Shown here piece by piece: positions 42,757-51,808 of a DNA stretch of 64,000 bases (positions are counted from its first letter, which is position 1; the number at the start of each line of letters is the position of its first letter). Both the position numbers and the translations under genes were made by a program. Under the pieces are notes generated by a model. That model ran no database searches, was not told the origin of the DNA, and worked only from the letters and a program-made list of their open reading frames with translations. This DNA is from Bordetella petrii (GTDB lineage Bacteria > Pseudomonadota > Gammaproteobacteria > Burkholderiales > Burkholderiaceae_B): contig NC_010170.1 in the NCBI RefSeq assembly GCF_000067205.1, forward strand, positions 3,410,001 to 3,474,000. Reading direction: 5' to 3'.

Positions 42757-43776
42757 ATGGATTCTCTGTTCGGCGACTCCGCCCACCGCCTGTTTGCCCA
42801 GGCCTACCCAGCCGACGTGCTGCGCGCCGCCGAGCGCGGGCAGGCCGACGCGGCCTGGCAGGCGGTGGAAGACTCCGGCTTCCTGGACGCATTGCTGCCC
42901 GAAGATGCCGGCGGCGCCGGCCTGTGCCTGGCCGACGTGGCGCCGCTGGCCCAGGCCGCGGGCTGGCACGGCGTGGGCGCGCCTGTCATCCAGACCATGC
43001 TGGCGCGCGCCTGGCTGCAAGCCGCCGGGCACGCGCCGCGGCCTGGCCCGATCGCGCTGGCGCCCTGGTCGGCCCGTACGGACGCCGGCGGCATCGAGGC
43101 CCGCTCGGTCGGCGCCGCGCGCGCCGCCCAGTGGATTCTGATCGCCGCCCCGGACACGAGCGGCGCCCGCCTGCTGGCGCGGGCCGATGCCCAGGAAACG
43201 GCGTCAGGCGGATACGGCAGCCTGGACGCCGACCTGTGCTGGCCCGCGGCCGCGCTGGCGGCGGCCACGCCGCTGAACGTGCCCGGCGCCGCGCTGGCCG
43301 ACCTGGCCGCCACCGCCTACGCCGGGCTCATCGCGGGCGGCCTGGAACGCATCCTGCAACTGACCGTGGAATACGCCAGCCAGCGCACGCAGTTCGGCAA
43401 GCCCATCGGCCGCTTCCAGGCCGTGCAGCAGCAACTCAGCGTGCTGGCCGAACACGTGTGGGCCGTGCGCGCGGCCGCCCAGCTGGCCTTCCAGGGCCGG
43501 GGCTGGATGCCGCAGCCGCTATTGGCCGCCCAGGGCAAGGCCCGCGCCAGCGCCGCCGTGGCGCGCGCCGCCGACATCGCCCACGCCGTGCATGGCGCCA
43601 TCGGCATCACGGCCGAATGCGACCTGCAATGCTATACGCGCCGGCTGCGCGAATGGCGTCACGCCGCGGGCGGCGAACAGTACTGGAACCTGCGCATCGG
43701 CAGCCACGCGCTGGCGGCGCGGGGCCTGTCGGCGCTGGACTACGTGCGTACCCACCTGTACGCGGCAGCCGAATGA
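42757..43776 (+). CDS. Acyl-CoA dehydrogenase, small subunit
   Basis: A 339-residue acyl-CoA dehydrogenase homologue with a shortened middle domain. The C-terminal half keeps YASQRTQFGKPIGRFQAVQQQLSVLAEHVWAVRAAAQLAF (FAD/dimer contact) and AHAVHGAIGITAECDLQCYTRRLREW. No clear catalytic glutamate is visible. Start at 42757 follows AGGAAGGAA. It probably forms a heteromeric enzyme with the preceding product. The stop overlaps the CoA-transferase start (ATGA). Confidence 0.86.
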   Translation: MDSLFGDSAHRLFAQAYPADVLRAAERGQADAAWQAVEDSGFLDALLPEDAGGAGLCLADVAPLAQAAGWHGVGAPVIQTMLARAWLQAAGHAPRPGPIALAPWSARTDAGGIEARSVGAARAAQWILIAAPDTSGARLLARADAQETASGGYGSLDADLCWPAAALAAATPLNVPGAALADLAATAYAGLIAGGLERILQLTVEYASQRTQFGKPIGRFQAVQQQLSVLAEHVWAVRAAAQLAFQGRGWMPQPLLAAQGKARASAAVARAADIAHAVHGAIGITAECDLQCYTRRLREWRHAAGGEQYWNLRIGSHALAARGLSALDYVRTHLYAAAE

Positions 43777-44987
43777 GCGCGCCCGGCCATTCCAACCCGC
43801 TGCCCCTGGCCGGCGTGCGTGTGCTCGATCTCAGCCGCGTGCTGGCTGGCCCCTGGTGCACGCAGACCCTGGCCGACCTGGGCGCCGATGTCTGGAAAAT
43901 CGAGGCTCCCGGGCGCGGCGACGATACCCGCAGCTGGACGCCGCCCGACGTGGGCGGCGAGTCTACGTATTTCATGTGCGCCAACCGCAGCAAGCGTTCG
44001 CTGGCCGTCGATCTGCGCCACCCTGAAGGGCGCGCGCTGGTGCAGCGCCTGGCCGCCCAGGCCGATGTGCTGGTGGAAAACTACCGGCTCGGCGCGCTCG
44101 CCAAGTTCGGACTCGACTACGACACGCTGTCGCGGGCGCACCCCCGGCTGATCTACTGCTCGATTTCCGGTTATGGCCGCACGGGTCCGCGCGCGGCCGA
44201 ACCCGGCTACGACTTCGTGATCCAGGCGGAAAGCGGACTGATGTCGATCACCGGCGAGCCTGACGGCGCGCCCATGAAACTGGGCGTGGCCATTACCGAC
44301 CTGGTTACCGGCATGAATGCCACGCAGGCGATTCTTGCCGCGCTGCTGGCGCGCCACCAAAGCGGCAAGGGGCAACTGATCGACCTGGCGCTGCTCGACA
44401 GCGCGGTCAGCGTGCTGGCCAATGTCGGCGCGGGCTACCTGGCGGCGGGACACGCGCCCCAGCGCTTCGGCAACGGACACCCCACGGTGGTGCCTTACCA
44501 GATTTTCGCCACCGCCGATGGCGCATTCGCGCTGGGTGTGGGCAACGACACGCAGTTCGCCGCGCTGTGCGCCGCGCTGGGCCAGCCACAGTGGGCCCAG
44601 GACGAACGCTATCGCACCAACCGGGCTCGCGCGCTGAACCGCGCCACGCTGGTGCCCGAGCTGCGGCGCATTTTGCTGACGCAGTCGAGCGCATACTGGC
44701 TGGCGCGCATCCGCGCCGCCGGCATTCCGGCCGGCCCGGTACGCACGGTGCCGCAGGCGCTGGACGCGCCGGAAATCGCCGCGCGCGGCCTGCTGGCCGA
44801 CACCGCCGACGCCGTGCACGGCTCGCTGCGCCTCATGCGCTCGCCCCTGCACCTGCGCGGCACGCCGCCGCGCGAGCCGGCCGCGCCGCCGCGCCTGGGC
44901 GAACATACCGACGAGGTGCTGGCCCAGGTGCTGGGCGCCAGCGCCGCCGACATCCAGGGCTGGCGCGATGCCGGCGCCGTGGCCTGA
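43773..44987 (+). CDS. CaiB/BaiF-type (family III) CoA-transferase
   Basis: A 404-residue family III CoA-transferase moving CoA between carboxylic acids. It has the N-terminal VRVLDLSRVLAGPWCTQTLADLGADVWKIEAPGRGDDTRSW, NRSKRSLAVDLRHPEG and YDFVIQAESGLMSITGEPDGAP blocks. The catalytic Asp lies in GVAITDLVTGMNATQAILAALLAR (residue ~170). In this operon it would activate the imported acid to its CoA ester without ATP. The true substrate is not predictable. It is coupled to the dehydrogenase by an ATGA overlap. Confidence 0.92.
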   Translation: MSAPGHSNPLPLAGVRVLDLSRVLAGPWCTQTLADLGADVWKIEAPGRGDDTRSWTPPDVGGESTYFMCANRSKRSLAVDLRHPEGRALVQRLAAQADVLVENYRLGALAKFGLDYDTLSRAHPRLIYCSISGYGRTGPRAAEPGYDFVIQAESGLMSITGEPDGAPMKLGVAITDLVTGMNATQAILAALLARHQSGKGQLIDLALLDSAVSVLANVGAGYLAAGHAPQRFGNGHPTVVPYQIFATADGAFALGVGNDTQFAALCAALGQPQWAQDERYRTNRARALNRATLVPELRRILLTQSSAYWLARIRAAGIPAGPVRTVPQALDAPEIAARGLLADTADAVHGSLRLMRSPLHLRGTPPREPAAPPRLGEHTDEVLAQVLGASAADIQGWRDAGAVA

Positions 44988-44997
44988 GGCGCGCGCC

Positions 44998-45969
44998 GTG
45001 AACCAGGCCGTCATCCTCGATACGCACGGCGGGCCGGAAGTCCTGCGCGTGACCGACCGCCCCCTGCCCGCGCCGGCGGCGGGCGAGGTAACGGTGGCGC
45101 ATCGCGCCGTGGGCGTCAACTGCATCGACCTGTACTACCGCGGCGGCCGGTACCCGCACCCCTTGCCGCACGGGCTGGGCTTCGAGGGCGCGGGCGTGGT
45201 CGAAGCCGTGGGCAGCGGCGTGGCGGGCCTGCGGCCTGGCGACCGCGTGGCCTACGCCACCGGTCCCCTGGGCGCCTACGCCCAGGCCCGCAACCTGCCA
45301 GCCAGCCACATCATCAAGCTGCCGCCCGACATCGGTTTCGACACCGCCATGGCCATTCTGTATAAAGGTCTGACAGTGCAATACCTGTTCCGCCAGGTCT
45401 ATCGCCCGCAGGCCGGCGAAATCGTGCTGTTTCATGCCGCGGCCAGCGGCGTTGGCCTGATCGCCTGCCAATGGGCGCGCCTGCTCGGCGTGCGGCTGAT
45501 CGGCACTGTCAGCGACAGCGCACGCGGCGCCCTGGCGCGCGAGCATGGCGCCTGGCGCACCATCGACACCCGTCATGAAGACGTGGCGGCGCGCGTCATG
45601 GCGCTTACCGATGGCGCCGGCGTGGCGGCGGTATACGACGGCGTGGGCCGCGACACCTGGCTGGATTCGCTCGCCAGCCTGCGTCCGCGCGGCCTGCTGA
45701 TCAACTTCGGCGACGCCTCGGGCCCTGTCGCCGGCGTGGCGCTGTCGGCGCTGCAGAAAAAATCGCTGTACCTGACCGTCACCAGCCTGGCCGCCTACAT
45801 GAATACGCCGGCCCGCCTGCTGGCGGCGGCTTCCGAATTGTTCAGGCACGTGCGCGCCAAGGCGCTGCACGCACACATTCCACGCCACTACCCGCTGGCG
45901 CAGGCAGCCCGCGCCCACGCCGCGCTGGAAAAGCGCAGCATCGCCGCCGCCGTCCTCATACCCAGCTAA
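44998..45969 (+). CDS. NADPH:quinone oxidoreductase (zinc-independent MDR family)
   Basis: A 323-residue medium-chain dehydrogenase/reductase of the quinone oxidoreductase type. It has THGGPEVLRVTDRPLP near the start, GLGFEGAGVVEAVGSGVAGLRPGDRVAY, and the nucleotide-binding AAASGVGLIACQWARLLGVRLIGTVSD. No zinc-ligand cysteines are seen. The GTG at 44998 puts GGPEVL at the usual distance from the N-terminus and follows TGAGGC; an ATG at 44968, overlapping the previous gene, is the alternative start. It could reduce an enone in the pathway. Confidence 0.88.
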   Translation: MNQAVILDTHGGPEVLRVTDRPLPAPAAGEVTVAHRAVGVNCIDLYYRGGRYPHPLPHGLGFEGAGVVEAVGSGVAGLRPGDRVAYATGPLGAYAQARNLPASHIIKLPPDIGFDTAMAILYKGLTVQYLFRQVYRPQAGEIVLFHAAASGVGLIACQWARLLGVRLIGTVSDSARGALAREHGAWRTIDTRHEDVAARVMALTDGAGVAAVYDGVGRDTWLDSLASLRPRGLLINFGDASGPVAGVALSALQKKSLYLTVTSLAAYMNTPARLLAAASELFRHVRAKALHAHIPRHYPLAQAARAHAALEKRSIAAAVLIPS

Positions 45970-45993
45970 CCCCACGGATCCGGAGAGCACTCC

Positions 45994-47115
45994 ATGTCGA
46001 ACGCCGTACGCATTACCGCCCTGCACACCCGGCTTGCCAGGATTCCCCTGCCGCGCCCGCTGAAGACCTCGATCCATGAAATTGCCGACGTCTGCTGCCT
46101 GCTGGTCTCGCTGGAAACCGACGCGGGCGTCACCGGCGAGGGCTACGGCTTCTGCTTCAATGCAGACAGGCTGGGGGCCATCGCGCAGTTCACACAGTCG
46201 CTCGCCCCGTTGGTGGTGGGACGCGACCCGCACGATGTCGAGGCGCTGTGGACGGATTTCCTGCGCGGGTGCAACTTCTACGGCCAGAGCGGGGTATCGA
46301 TACTGGCCTACAACCCCATCGACATCGCCTGCTGGGACATTGTCGGCAAGCTGGCCGGGCGGCCGCTGTACAAGCTGTTCGGCGCGCACCGCGAACGCGT
46401 GCCGGTATACGCCAGCGCGGGCCTGTGGCTGTCGTCCAGCCGCGACGAGCTGCGCGACGAGGCGCGGCAGTTTCTCGCGCAGGGTTTCAAGGCCATGAAG
46501 ATGCGGCTGGGCTCGCCCGACTGGAAAGAAGACATCGCGCGGGTGGAAGTCGTGCGCGATGCCATCGGCGAACAGGTCACCCTGATGGCCGACGCCAACC
46601 AGGGTCTGGACCTCACCCGCGCCCTGCGCCTGGGCCGCGAGCTGGCCCGCTTCGACCTGGCGTGGTTCGAAGAGCCCGTGCCCACCTGGGACGACGACAG
46701 CGCCGCCGAAATCGTGCGCCGGCTGCCCATGCCCATCGCCAGCGGCGAAACCGAATACACCCGCTACGGCATCCGCCGCATGGCGCGCGAGCGCGCGGCC
46801 GGCGTATTCATGCCCGACCTGCAGCGCATGGGCGGCTATACCGAAATGCTCAAGGCGGTGCGCTACCTGGCCGCCCACGACCTGCCGGTAGCGCCGCACA
46901 TCTTCACCGAACACAGCCTGCATATCGTGGCAGCGGCCGGCAACGCCACCTGGGCCGAGCACATGCCCTGGTTCGAGCCGTTGTTCCACGAGCGCATGGA
47001 AATTGGCGCCGACGGCTGTATCGCGGCGCCCGACCGCCCCGGCACCGGCTTCACATTCGACTGGCAGCGCATCGACCCCTACCTGATTTCGCCACGCACG
47101 GCCGGCGGCAGCTGA
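45994..47115 (+). CDS. Enolase-superfamily enzyme, mandelate racemase-like
   Basis: A 373-residue enolase-superfamily protein. By comparison with mandelate racemase, the three metal ligands are LMADANQG (Asp), WFEEPV (Glu) and ASGETEY (Glu). The His-Asp dyad is FMPDLQRMGG and APHIFTEH, and TWAEHMPW fits the oxyanion Glu. The KxK pair is altered: KAMKMRLG has Lys-Met-Arg. It therefore belongs near the mandelate racemase subgroup but probably catalyses dehydration or epimerisation of another hydroxy acid. It starts 24 bases after the oxidoreductase and precedes the Liv importer by 84 bases. Confidence 0.88.
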   Translation: MSNAVRITALHTRLARIPLPRPLKTSIHEIADVCCLLVSLETDAGVTGEGYGFCFNADRLGAIAQFTQSLAPLVVGRDPHDVEALWTDFLRGCNFYGQSGVSILAYNPIDIACWDIVGKLAGRPLYKLFGAHRERVPVYASAGLWLSSSRDELRDEARQFLAQGFKAMKMRLGSPDWKEDIARVEVVRDAIGEQVTLMADANQGLDLTRALRLGRELARFDLAWFEEPVPTWDDDSAAEIVRRLPMPIASGETEYTRYGIRRMARERAAGVFMPDLQRMGGYTEMLKAVRYLAAHDLPVAPHIFTEHSLHIVAAAGNATWAEHMPWFEPLFHERMEIGADGCIAAPDRPGTGFTFDWQRIDPYLISPRTAGGS

Positions 47116-47199
47116 GCGTGGACAGGCGCGCCCGCCATGGGCGCGCGCCTTGCCGCAGAACACCACCCATTGAAGTGGATAGAACATACGGAGACGAGC

Positions 47200-48384
47200 A
47201 TGATCAAGAAATTCGCAGCACCCTTGTTTTGCCTGTCCGCCCTGGCGGCGGGTGTCCTGCCTGCCCACGCGGCCGATGCGCAAGGCGAACCCATACGCAT
47301 CGGCTGGCTGTCGTCGCTGACCGGGCCGCTGTCGTCGGCCGCCATCGCCGAGAACCAGGGCGTGCAGTTCGCCGTGGAAGAAATCAACAAAGCCGGCGGC
47401 ATCAAGGGCCGCAAGCTCGAATTGCTGACGCGCGACACCGCCGGCGATCCCACCAAAGCGGTCAACTACGCCAAGCAGCTTGCGTACGAAGACAAGGTCG
47501 CCTACGTGATCGGGCCGGTGAACTCGGGCGAGTCGCTGGCGACGGTGCCCATCCTGGCCCGCGCCGGCATCCCCAACCTGATCATCGGCACGGTCGACAC
47601 ACTGACCGACCCCAAGAAATATCCCCTGGCGTTCCGCGTGATCAACACCAACGAGCAATGGATCAGCTCTGCTAACAAGTATGCGCTTGAAACGCTCAAG
47701 CGCAAGAAGATCGCCGTGATCGGCGACACCACCGGCTATGGCGCGTCCTCGGCCAAGCGTGCCGCCGCCCTGCTCGAAGACGCCGGCATCAAGCCGGTGT
47801 ATTCAGTGCTGATCGATCCCAACAAGACCAGCGTCACCGATGAAATCCAGAAAGCGCGCGATGCCGGCGCGGACGTGATCATGCCCTGGTCGGCCGCCAC
47901 CGGCCTGCTGGCCCGCATCCTGAATGCGCGCGGCAACCTGCAGTGGGACGTGCCCGTGGTGGGCCACCCCGCGCTGATGGGGCTGCCGATCCGCGACCTG
48001 CTCAACAAGCCGGAGTACTGGGACAATACTTACGCGGCAGGCTACGCCAGCACCACGTACGACGCCAACGGCAAGCTGCCCGAGCGCACCCAGGCGCTGA
48101 TGGACGCCATCAGCCCCAAGCTGGGCGGCAAGATCGACTTCACGTTCTGGTGGGTGGCGCTGGGCTACGACACGGTCAAGATCATCGAGCACGCCGTGCA
48201 GCAGACTGGCGGCACCGACGCGCAGGCTTTCCGCAAGACGCTCGAAGGCACGCGCAACATGCCCGGCGTATATGCCGACTACACCTGGACCCCGGACGAC
48301 CACAACGGTTTCCCCGACTCGGCCATGGTGCTGAACCGCGCCAACACCTTCAAGGACGGCAGCTTCCAGCTCGCCCCCCAGTGA
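47200..48384 (+). CDS. Liv-type ABC transporter substrate-binding protein
   Basis: A 394-residue periplasmic receptor of the branched-chain amino acid (LivK) family. It has a signal peptide (MIKKFAAPLFCLSALAAGVLPAHAAD), then IRIGWLSSLTGPLSSAAIAENQGVQFAVEEINKAGGIKGRKLELL and VIGPVNSGESLATVPILARAGIPNL. This family often binds aromatic or aliphatic acids instead of amino acids, and its catabolic neighbours point that way. The ATG at 47200 follows GGAGACGA. Confidence 0.93.
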   Translation: MIKKFAAPLFCLSALAAGVLPAHAADAQGEPIRIGWLSSLTGPLSSAAIAENQGVQFAVEEINKAGGIKGRKLELLTRDTAGDPTKAVNYAKQLAYEDKVAYVIGPVNSGESLATVPILARAGIPNLIIGTVDTLTDPKKYPLAFRVINTNEQWISSANKYALETLKRKKIAVIGDTTGYGASSAKRAAALLEDAGIKPVYSVLIDPNKTSVTDEIQKARDAGADVIMPWSAATGLLARILNARGNLQWDVPVVGHPALMGLPIRDLLNKPEYWDNTYAAGYASTTYDANGKLPERTQALMDAISPKLGGKIDFTFWWVALGYDTVKIIEHAVQQTGGTDAQAFRKTLEGTRNMPGVYADYTWTPDDHNGFPDSAMVLNRANTFKDGSFQLAPQ

Positions 48385-48412
48385 CACGGCATTCATTTCA
48401 GGAGTCTTCTCC

Positions 48413-49273
48413 ATGCTGACCGTCCTCGTGACCGGGCTGGCGATCGGCGCGCTATACGCGGCCGCTGCGCTCGCCTACAACGTGATGTACTCCACCTCAA
48501 AGGTGCTCAGCATCACCACGGGCCACCTGTTCATGCTGAGCAGCATCGTCGGCGCCTGGCTGATCGGCGACCTGGGCCTGCCCATCGTCGTCGGCCTGGC
48601 CGGCGCGGTGGCGGCCGCCGTGGTGTTCGGCCTGGTCACCGAGGCCGTGGCGATCCGCCGCATCCTGGCGCGCTCGGACGAACACCTGTGGCTGCTCAGC
48701 ACCCTGGCCCTGGCCACCATCGTGCAGCAGTCGGTGGGGCTATGGTGGGGCACCGAGCCGCGCGCCTTTCCGCGCCTGATCCCGCAGGACTTCACCGCCG
48801 GCGTCTGGGACCAGAAGTACTGGCTGCCGATCGGCTGCGTGGCGCTCCTGGCGCTGGGGCTCGACCTCTTCTACCGCCGCACCCTGTTCGGCAAGGTGTT
48901 CCTGGCCGTGGCCGAAGACGCCTACGCCGCCCGCGCGCGCGGCATCTCGACCGAGCGGGTGCGCGCGTTCTCGTATGGCCTGGCGGGCCTGCTGGGCGGG
49001 TTGGTGGGCTTCGCCGCCGGGCAGCTCACGTTCGCGTTCTTCGCGCTGGGCCTGACGCTGACGCTGTACGGCTTCATCGCGCTGGCCGCGGGCGGGCTGG
49101 GCAGTAATGCCGGCGCCATCGTGGGGGGCTTGACGCTGGGCCTGCTGAGCACATTCGCCACCTACTTCTTCGGCGGCGAATACCAGCAAACCATCGCGGT
49201 CGGGCTGCTCATGGCCTTTCTCCTGATCAAGCCCGAAGGCTTGTTCGGCAACAAGCAGGTGCGCCAAGTATGA
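48413..49273 (+). CDS. Liv-type ABC transporter permease (LivH)
   Basis: A 286-residue inner-membrane permease with about eight helices. It has the LivH-type start LTVLVTGLAIGALYAAAALAYNVMYSTSKVLSITTGHLFM and the C-terminal GLGSNAGAIVGGLTLGLLSTFATYFFGGEYQQ. It is the first permease of the importer, 28 bases after the receptor gene, and is joined to livM by an ATGA overlap. Confidence 0.92.
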   Translation: MLTVLVTGLAIGALYAAAALAYNVMYSTSKVLSITTGHLFMLSSIVGAWLIGDLGLPIVVGLAGAVAAAVVFGLVTEAVAIRRILARSDEHLWLLSTLALATIVQQSVGLWWGTEPRAFPRLIPQDFTAGVWDQKYWLPIGCVALLALGLDLFYRRTLFGKVFLAVAEDAYAARARGISTERVRAFSYGLAGLLGGLVGFAAGQLTFAFFALGLTLTLYGFIALAAGGLGSNAGAIVGGLTLGLLSTFATYFFGGEYQQTIAVGLLMAFLLIKPEGLFGNKQVRQV

Positions 49274-50277
49274 AAACTCAACGCAAGATCCACTGGCCGC
49301 TGGCCATCGGCGTGGCGGCGCTGGCCACCCTGCCCTTCTGGGCCGGCAACCCCTACCAACTGCACGTGGCCACCTTGATAGGCACGTACTGGATCCTCAT
49401 CGCCAGCCTTAACCTGGTGGTGGGCTATACCGGCCTGCTGTCGATCGGGCACGTCGGCCTGCTGGCGATCGGGGCCTATACCTTCGCCATTCTCACAGGC
49501 GCCTACGACACCAGCCCCTGGGTCGCCATGGCGGCGGCGGCGGTGCTGTGCGGAGCCTGCGGCTTTCTGCTGGGCCTGCCATCGTTGCGGTTGCCGGGCT
49601 TTTATTTCGCCATGGCCACCATGGCCTTCGCGCTGATGGTGACCGAGTTCTCGCTGGCCAGCGACGAGCTTACCGGCGGCGGCGCGGGCCTGAGCGTGGC
49701 CTCGTTCGACGCGCCGTTCGACAGCCCTTCCGGCCTGTACTGGCTGGTGGCGGCGGTGGCCGGGATCGTCAGCTGGCTGGTCTGGAACCTGGCGCGCTAC
49801 TCATGGGGCCGCGCCATGATCGCCCTGCGCGACAGCACGGTCACCGCCGCGGCCACCGGAATACCCGTGTTCCGCGTCAAGCTGGCGGTGTTCACCTTCA
49901 GCGGCGTGACGGCCGGCATCGCGGGCGCGCTGTTCGCCTCGCTGCAAAGCTACATCACGCCCGAGACCTTTGTCTTCGAACTCAGCCTGTTCTTCTTCGT
50001 GTGCATCGTGATCGGCGGGCGGGGCGTCATCATGGGCCCGTTCGTGGGCACCATCGTGCTGGCCGCCCTGCCCGAGCTGGTCGCGCCGCTGGCGCGCTGG
50101 GGCCAGCTGTTCTACGGCATCCTGCTTCTGCTGGTGGTGTTGCTGGTGCCGGAAGGCATCGGCAGCATCGTGCGCGTGCTGCGCGACAAGTTCCGGCCGC
50201 GTCGTCCGGAAAAGCACGTGGTCTCGCCCGACCTGCCTCGGCTGGCCGCGGCCATACGCGGAGGACGCGAATCATGA
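49270..50277 (+). CDS. Liv-type ABC transporter permease (LivM)
   Basis: The 335-residue second permease. It has LNLVVGYTGLLSIGHVGLLAIGAYTFAIL and GLPSLRLPGFYFAMATMAFALMVTEF, the hallmark LivM stretches, and a basic C-terminal tail. It overlaps livH and livG by four bases each. Confidence 0.92.
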   Translation: MKTQRKIHWPLAIGVAALATLPFWAGNPYQLHVATLIGTYWILIASLNLVVGYTGLLSIGHVGLLAIGAYTFAILTGAYDTSPWVAMAAAAVLCGACGFLLGLPSLRLPGFYFAMATMAFALMVTEFSLASDELTGGGAGLSVASFDAPFDSPSGLYWLVAAVAGIVSWLVWNLARYSWGRAMIALRDSTVTAAATGIPVFRVKLAVFTFSGVTAGIAGALFASLQSYITPETFVFELSLFFFVCIVIGGRGVIMGPFVGTIVLAALPELVAPLARWGQLFYGILLLLVVLLVPEGIGSIVRVLRDKFRPRRPEKHVVSPDLPRLAAAIRGGRES

Positions 50278-51029
50278 TGCAGCTCTGCGCCAAGGGCGTC
50301 ACCAAGCGGTTCGGCGGCATCACCGCCGTCGACGACGTCACCCTCACACTGGCCGAAGGCGAAATCCACGGCCTCATCGGCCCCAACGGCAGCGGCAAGA
50401 CCACGTTGCTGAACCTGCTGTCGGGCTACTACCCCATCGACGGCGGCACGCTGCTGCTGGGCGATGCCCCCATCACCCAGGAGTCGGTGCAGCGGCGCGC
50501 GCTGCGAGGCATCGCGCGCACCTTCCAGAAACCGCGCCTGCTGGGCAGCCTGAGCGCCTGGCAGAACGTCATGCTGGGCAGCTGGAAGCACAGCAACGCG
50601 GGCTTCCTGCCCACCGCGCTGGCGCTGCCCGGCATGCGCCGGCTCGAACGCCAGGCCCGCGACCTGGCCTACGAAATGCTGTGCGGCGTGGGCCTGGAGC
50701 GTGTAGCGGAACGGCCTGCCAACATGCTCGATCATGCCGAGCAGCGCTTCCTGGAAATCGCGCGCGGCCTGGCCATGCGGCCGCGCTTCATCCTGCTGGA
50801 CGAGCCGGCCGGCGGCCTGACCGAACACGAGATCGAGCAACTGGCCCGCATCGTGACCACACTGCGCGAGGCCGGGCTGGGCGTGCTGATCGTCGAGCAC
50901 CACACCGACTTCGTGTTCCGCTTGTGCGACCGCGTCACCACGCTGAACCTGGGGCGCATGATCGCGCATGGCACGCCTGGCGAAGTCCGTGACAACGCCG
51001 AAGTCATTCGGGTTTACCTGGGAGCCTGA
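50274..51029 (+). CDS. Liv-type ABC transporter ATP-binding protein (LivG)
   Basis: A 251-residue ATPase. Walker A is GPNGSGKTT, the fold includes RGIARTFQKPRLLGSLSAWQNVMLG, Walker B is FILLDEPAGGL, and the His switch is in IVEHHTDFVFRLCDRVTTLNLGRMIAHGTP. The LSGG signature is degenerate (LDHAEQRFLEIARGLA), a variation seen in some LivG proteins. The ATG at 50274 follows GGAGGAC. Confidence 0.92.
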   Translation: MMQLCAKGVTKRFGGITAVDDVTLTLAEGEIHGLIGPNGSGKTTLLNLLSGYYPIDGGTLLLGDAPITQESVQRRALRGIARTFQKPRLLGSLSAWQNVMLGSWKHSNAGFLPTALALPGMRRLERQARDLAYEMLCGVGLERVAERPANMLDHAEQRFLEIARGLAMRPRFILLDEPAGGLTEHEIEQLARIVTTLREAGLGVLIVEHHTDFVFRLCDRVTTLNLGRMIAHGTPGEVRDNAEVIRVYLGA

Positions 51030-51031
51030 CC

Positions 51032-51808
51032 ATGCAGAACCCTCAACGTACTCATGGCTCGGCCCCGGTGCTGCTGGAAGTGTCGGGCCTGCAGGTGGCC
51101 TACGGCAAGGCGCAGGTAGTGCATGGCGTGGACCTGCGCGTGCACCAGGGCGAATTCGTGGTCATGCTGGGCCGCAATGGCGCGGGCAAGACCTCGATGC
51201 TGCATGCGGTGGCCGGCCTGATCCCCAAGCGCGCCGGCCGGGTCACGTTCCGGGGCCGGGACATTACGGCGGCCGACGCGCGCGCCGCGGTGCGGGCCGG
51301 CATCAACGTCGTACTGGAAGGGCATCGCGTTTTCACCGGCCTGACCGTAGAAGACAACCTGCTGCTGGGCACCTACGCCACGCATCGCCACGGCGACCGC
51401 AAGCGCCTGCCGCGCATCTACGATCTGTTCCCCGAACTGGCTGAAAAACGCCTGCAACCGGCCTCGCGGCTGAGCGGCGGGCAGCAGCAGATCCTGGCCG
51501 TGGCGCAGGGCGTGATTGCCGAACCGGAGCTGCTGATCCTGGACGAGCCTTCCGGCGGGCTGGCCCCGCTGGTGGTAGACCGTATCCTGACGGTGGCCAA
51601 GGACCTGACCCGCGGCGGCATGGCCGTGCTGCTGGTCGAACAGCTGGTCAAGGAAGCCCTGCGTTTTGCCGACTACTGCTACCTGGTCGAGACCGGCCAT
51701 ATCGGCGGAGAAGGCACGCCCGCCGAAGTCCAGGCCGGTGAACTGATCCAGCGCATTTACCTGGGCGGCGGGCATGCGCCCGCCGCCCCTTCCGGAGCCG
51801 CATCATGA
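51032..51808 (+). CDS. Liv-type ABC transporter ATP-binding protein (LivF)
   Basis: The 258-residue second ATPase. Walker A is GRNGAGKTS, the signature is RLSGGQQQILAVAQGV and Walker B is LLILDEPSGGLAPLVVD, with LLVEQLVKEALRFADYCYLVETGHI for the switch region. It starts 2 bases after livG and overlaps the following enolase-superfamily gene (ATGA), which ties transport directly to catabolism. Confidence 0.92.
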   Translation: MQNPQRTHGSAPVLLEVSGLQVAYGKAQVVHGVDLRVHQGEFVVMLGRNGAGKTSMLHAVAGLIPKRAGRVTFRGRDITAADARAAVRAGINVVLEGHRVFTGLTVEDNLLLGTYATHRHGDRKRLPRIYDLFPELAEKRLQPASRLSGGQQQILAVAQGVIAEPELLILDEPSGGLAPLVVDRILTVAKDLTRGGMAVLLVEQLVKEALRFADYCYLVETGHIGGEGTPAEVQAGELIQRIYLGGGHAPAAPSGAAS

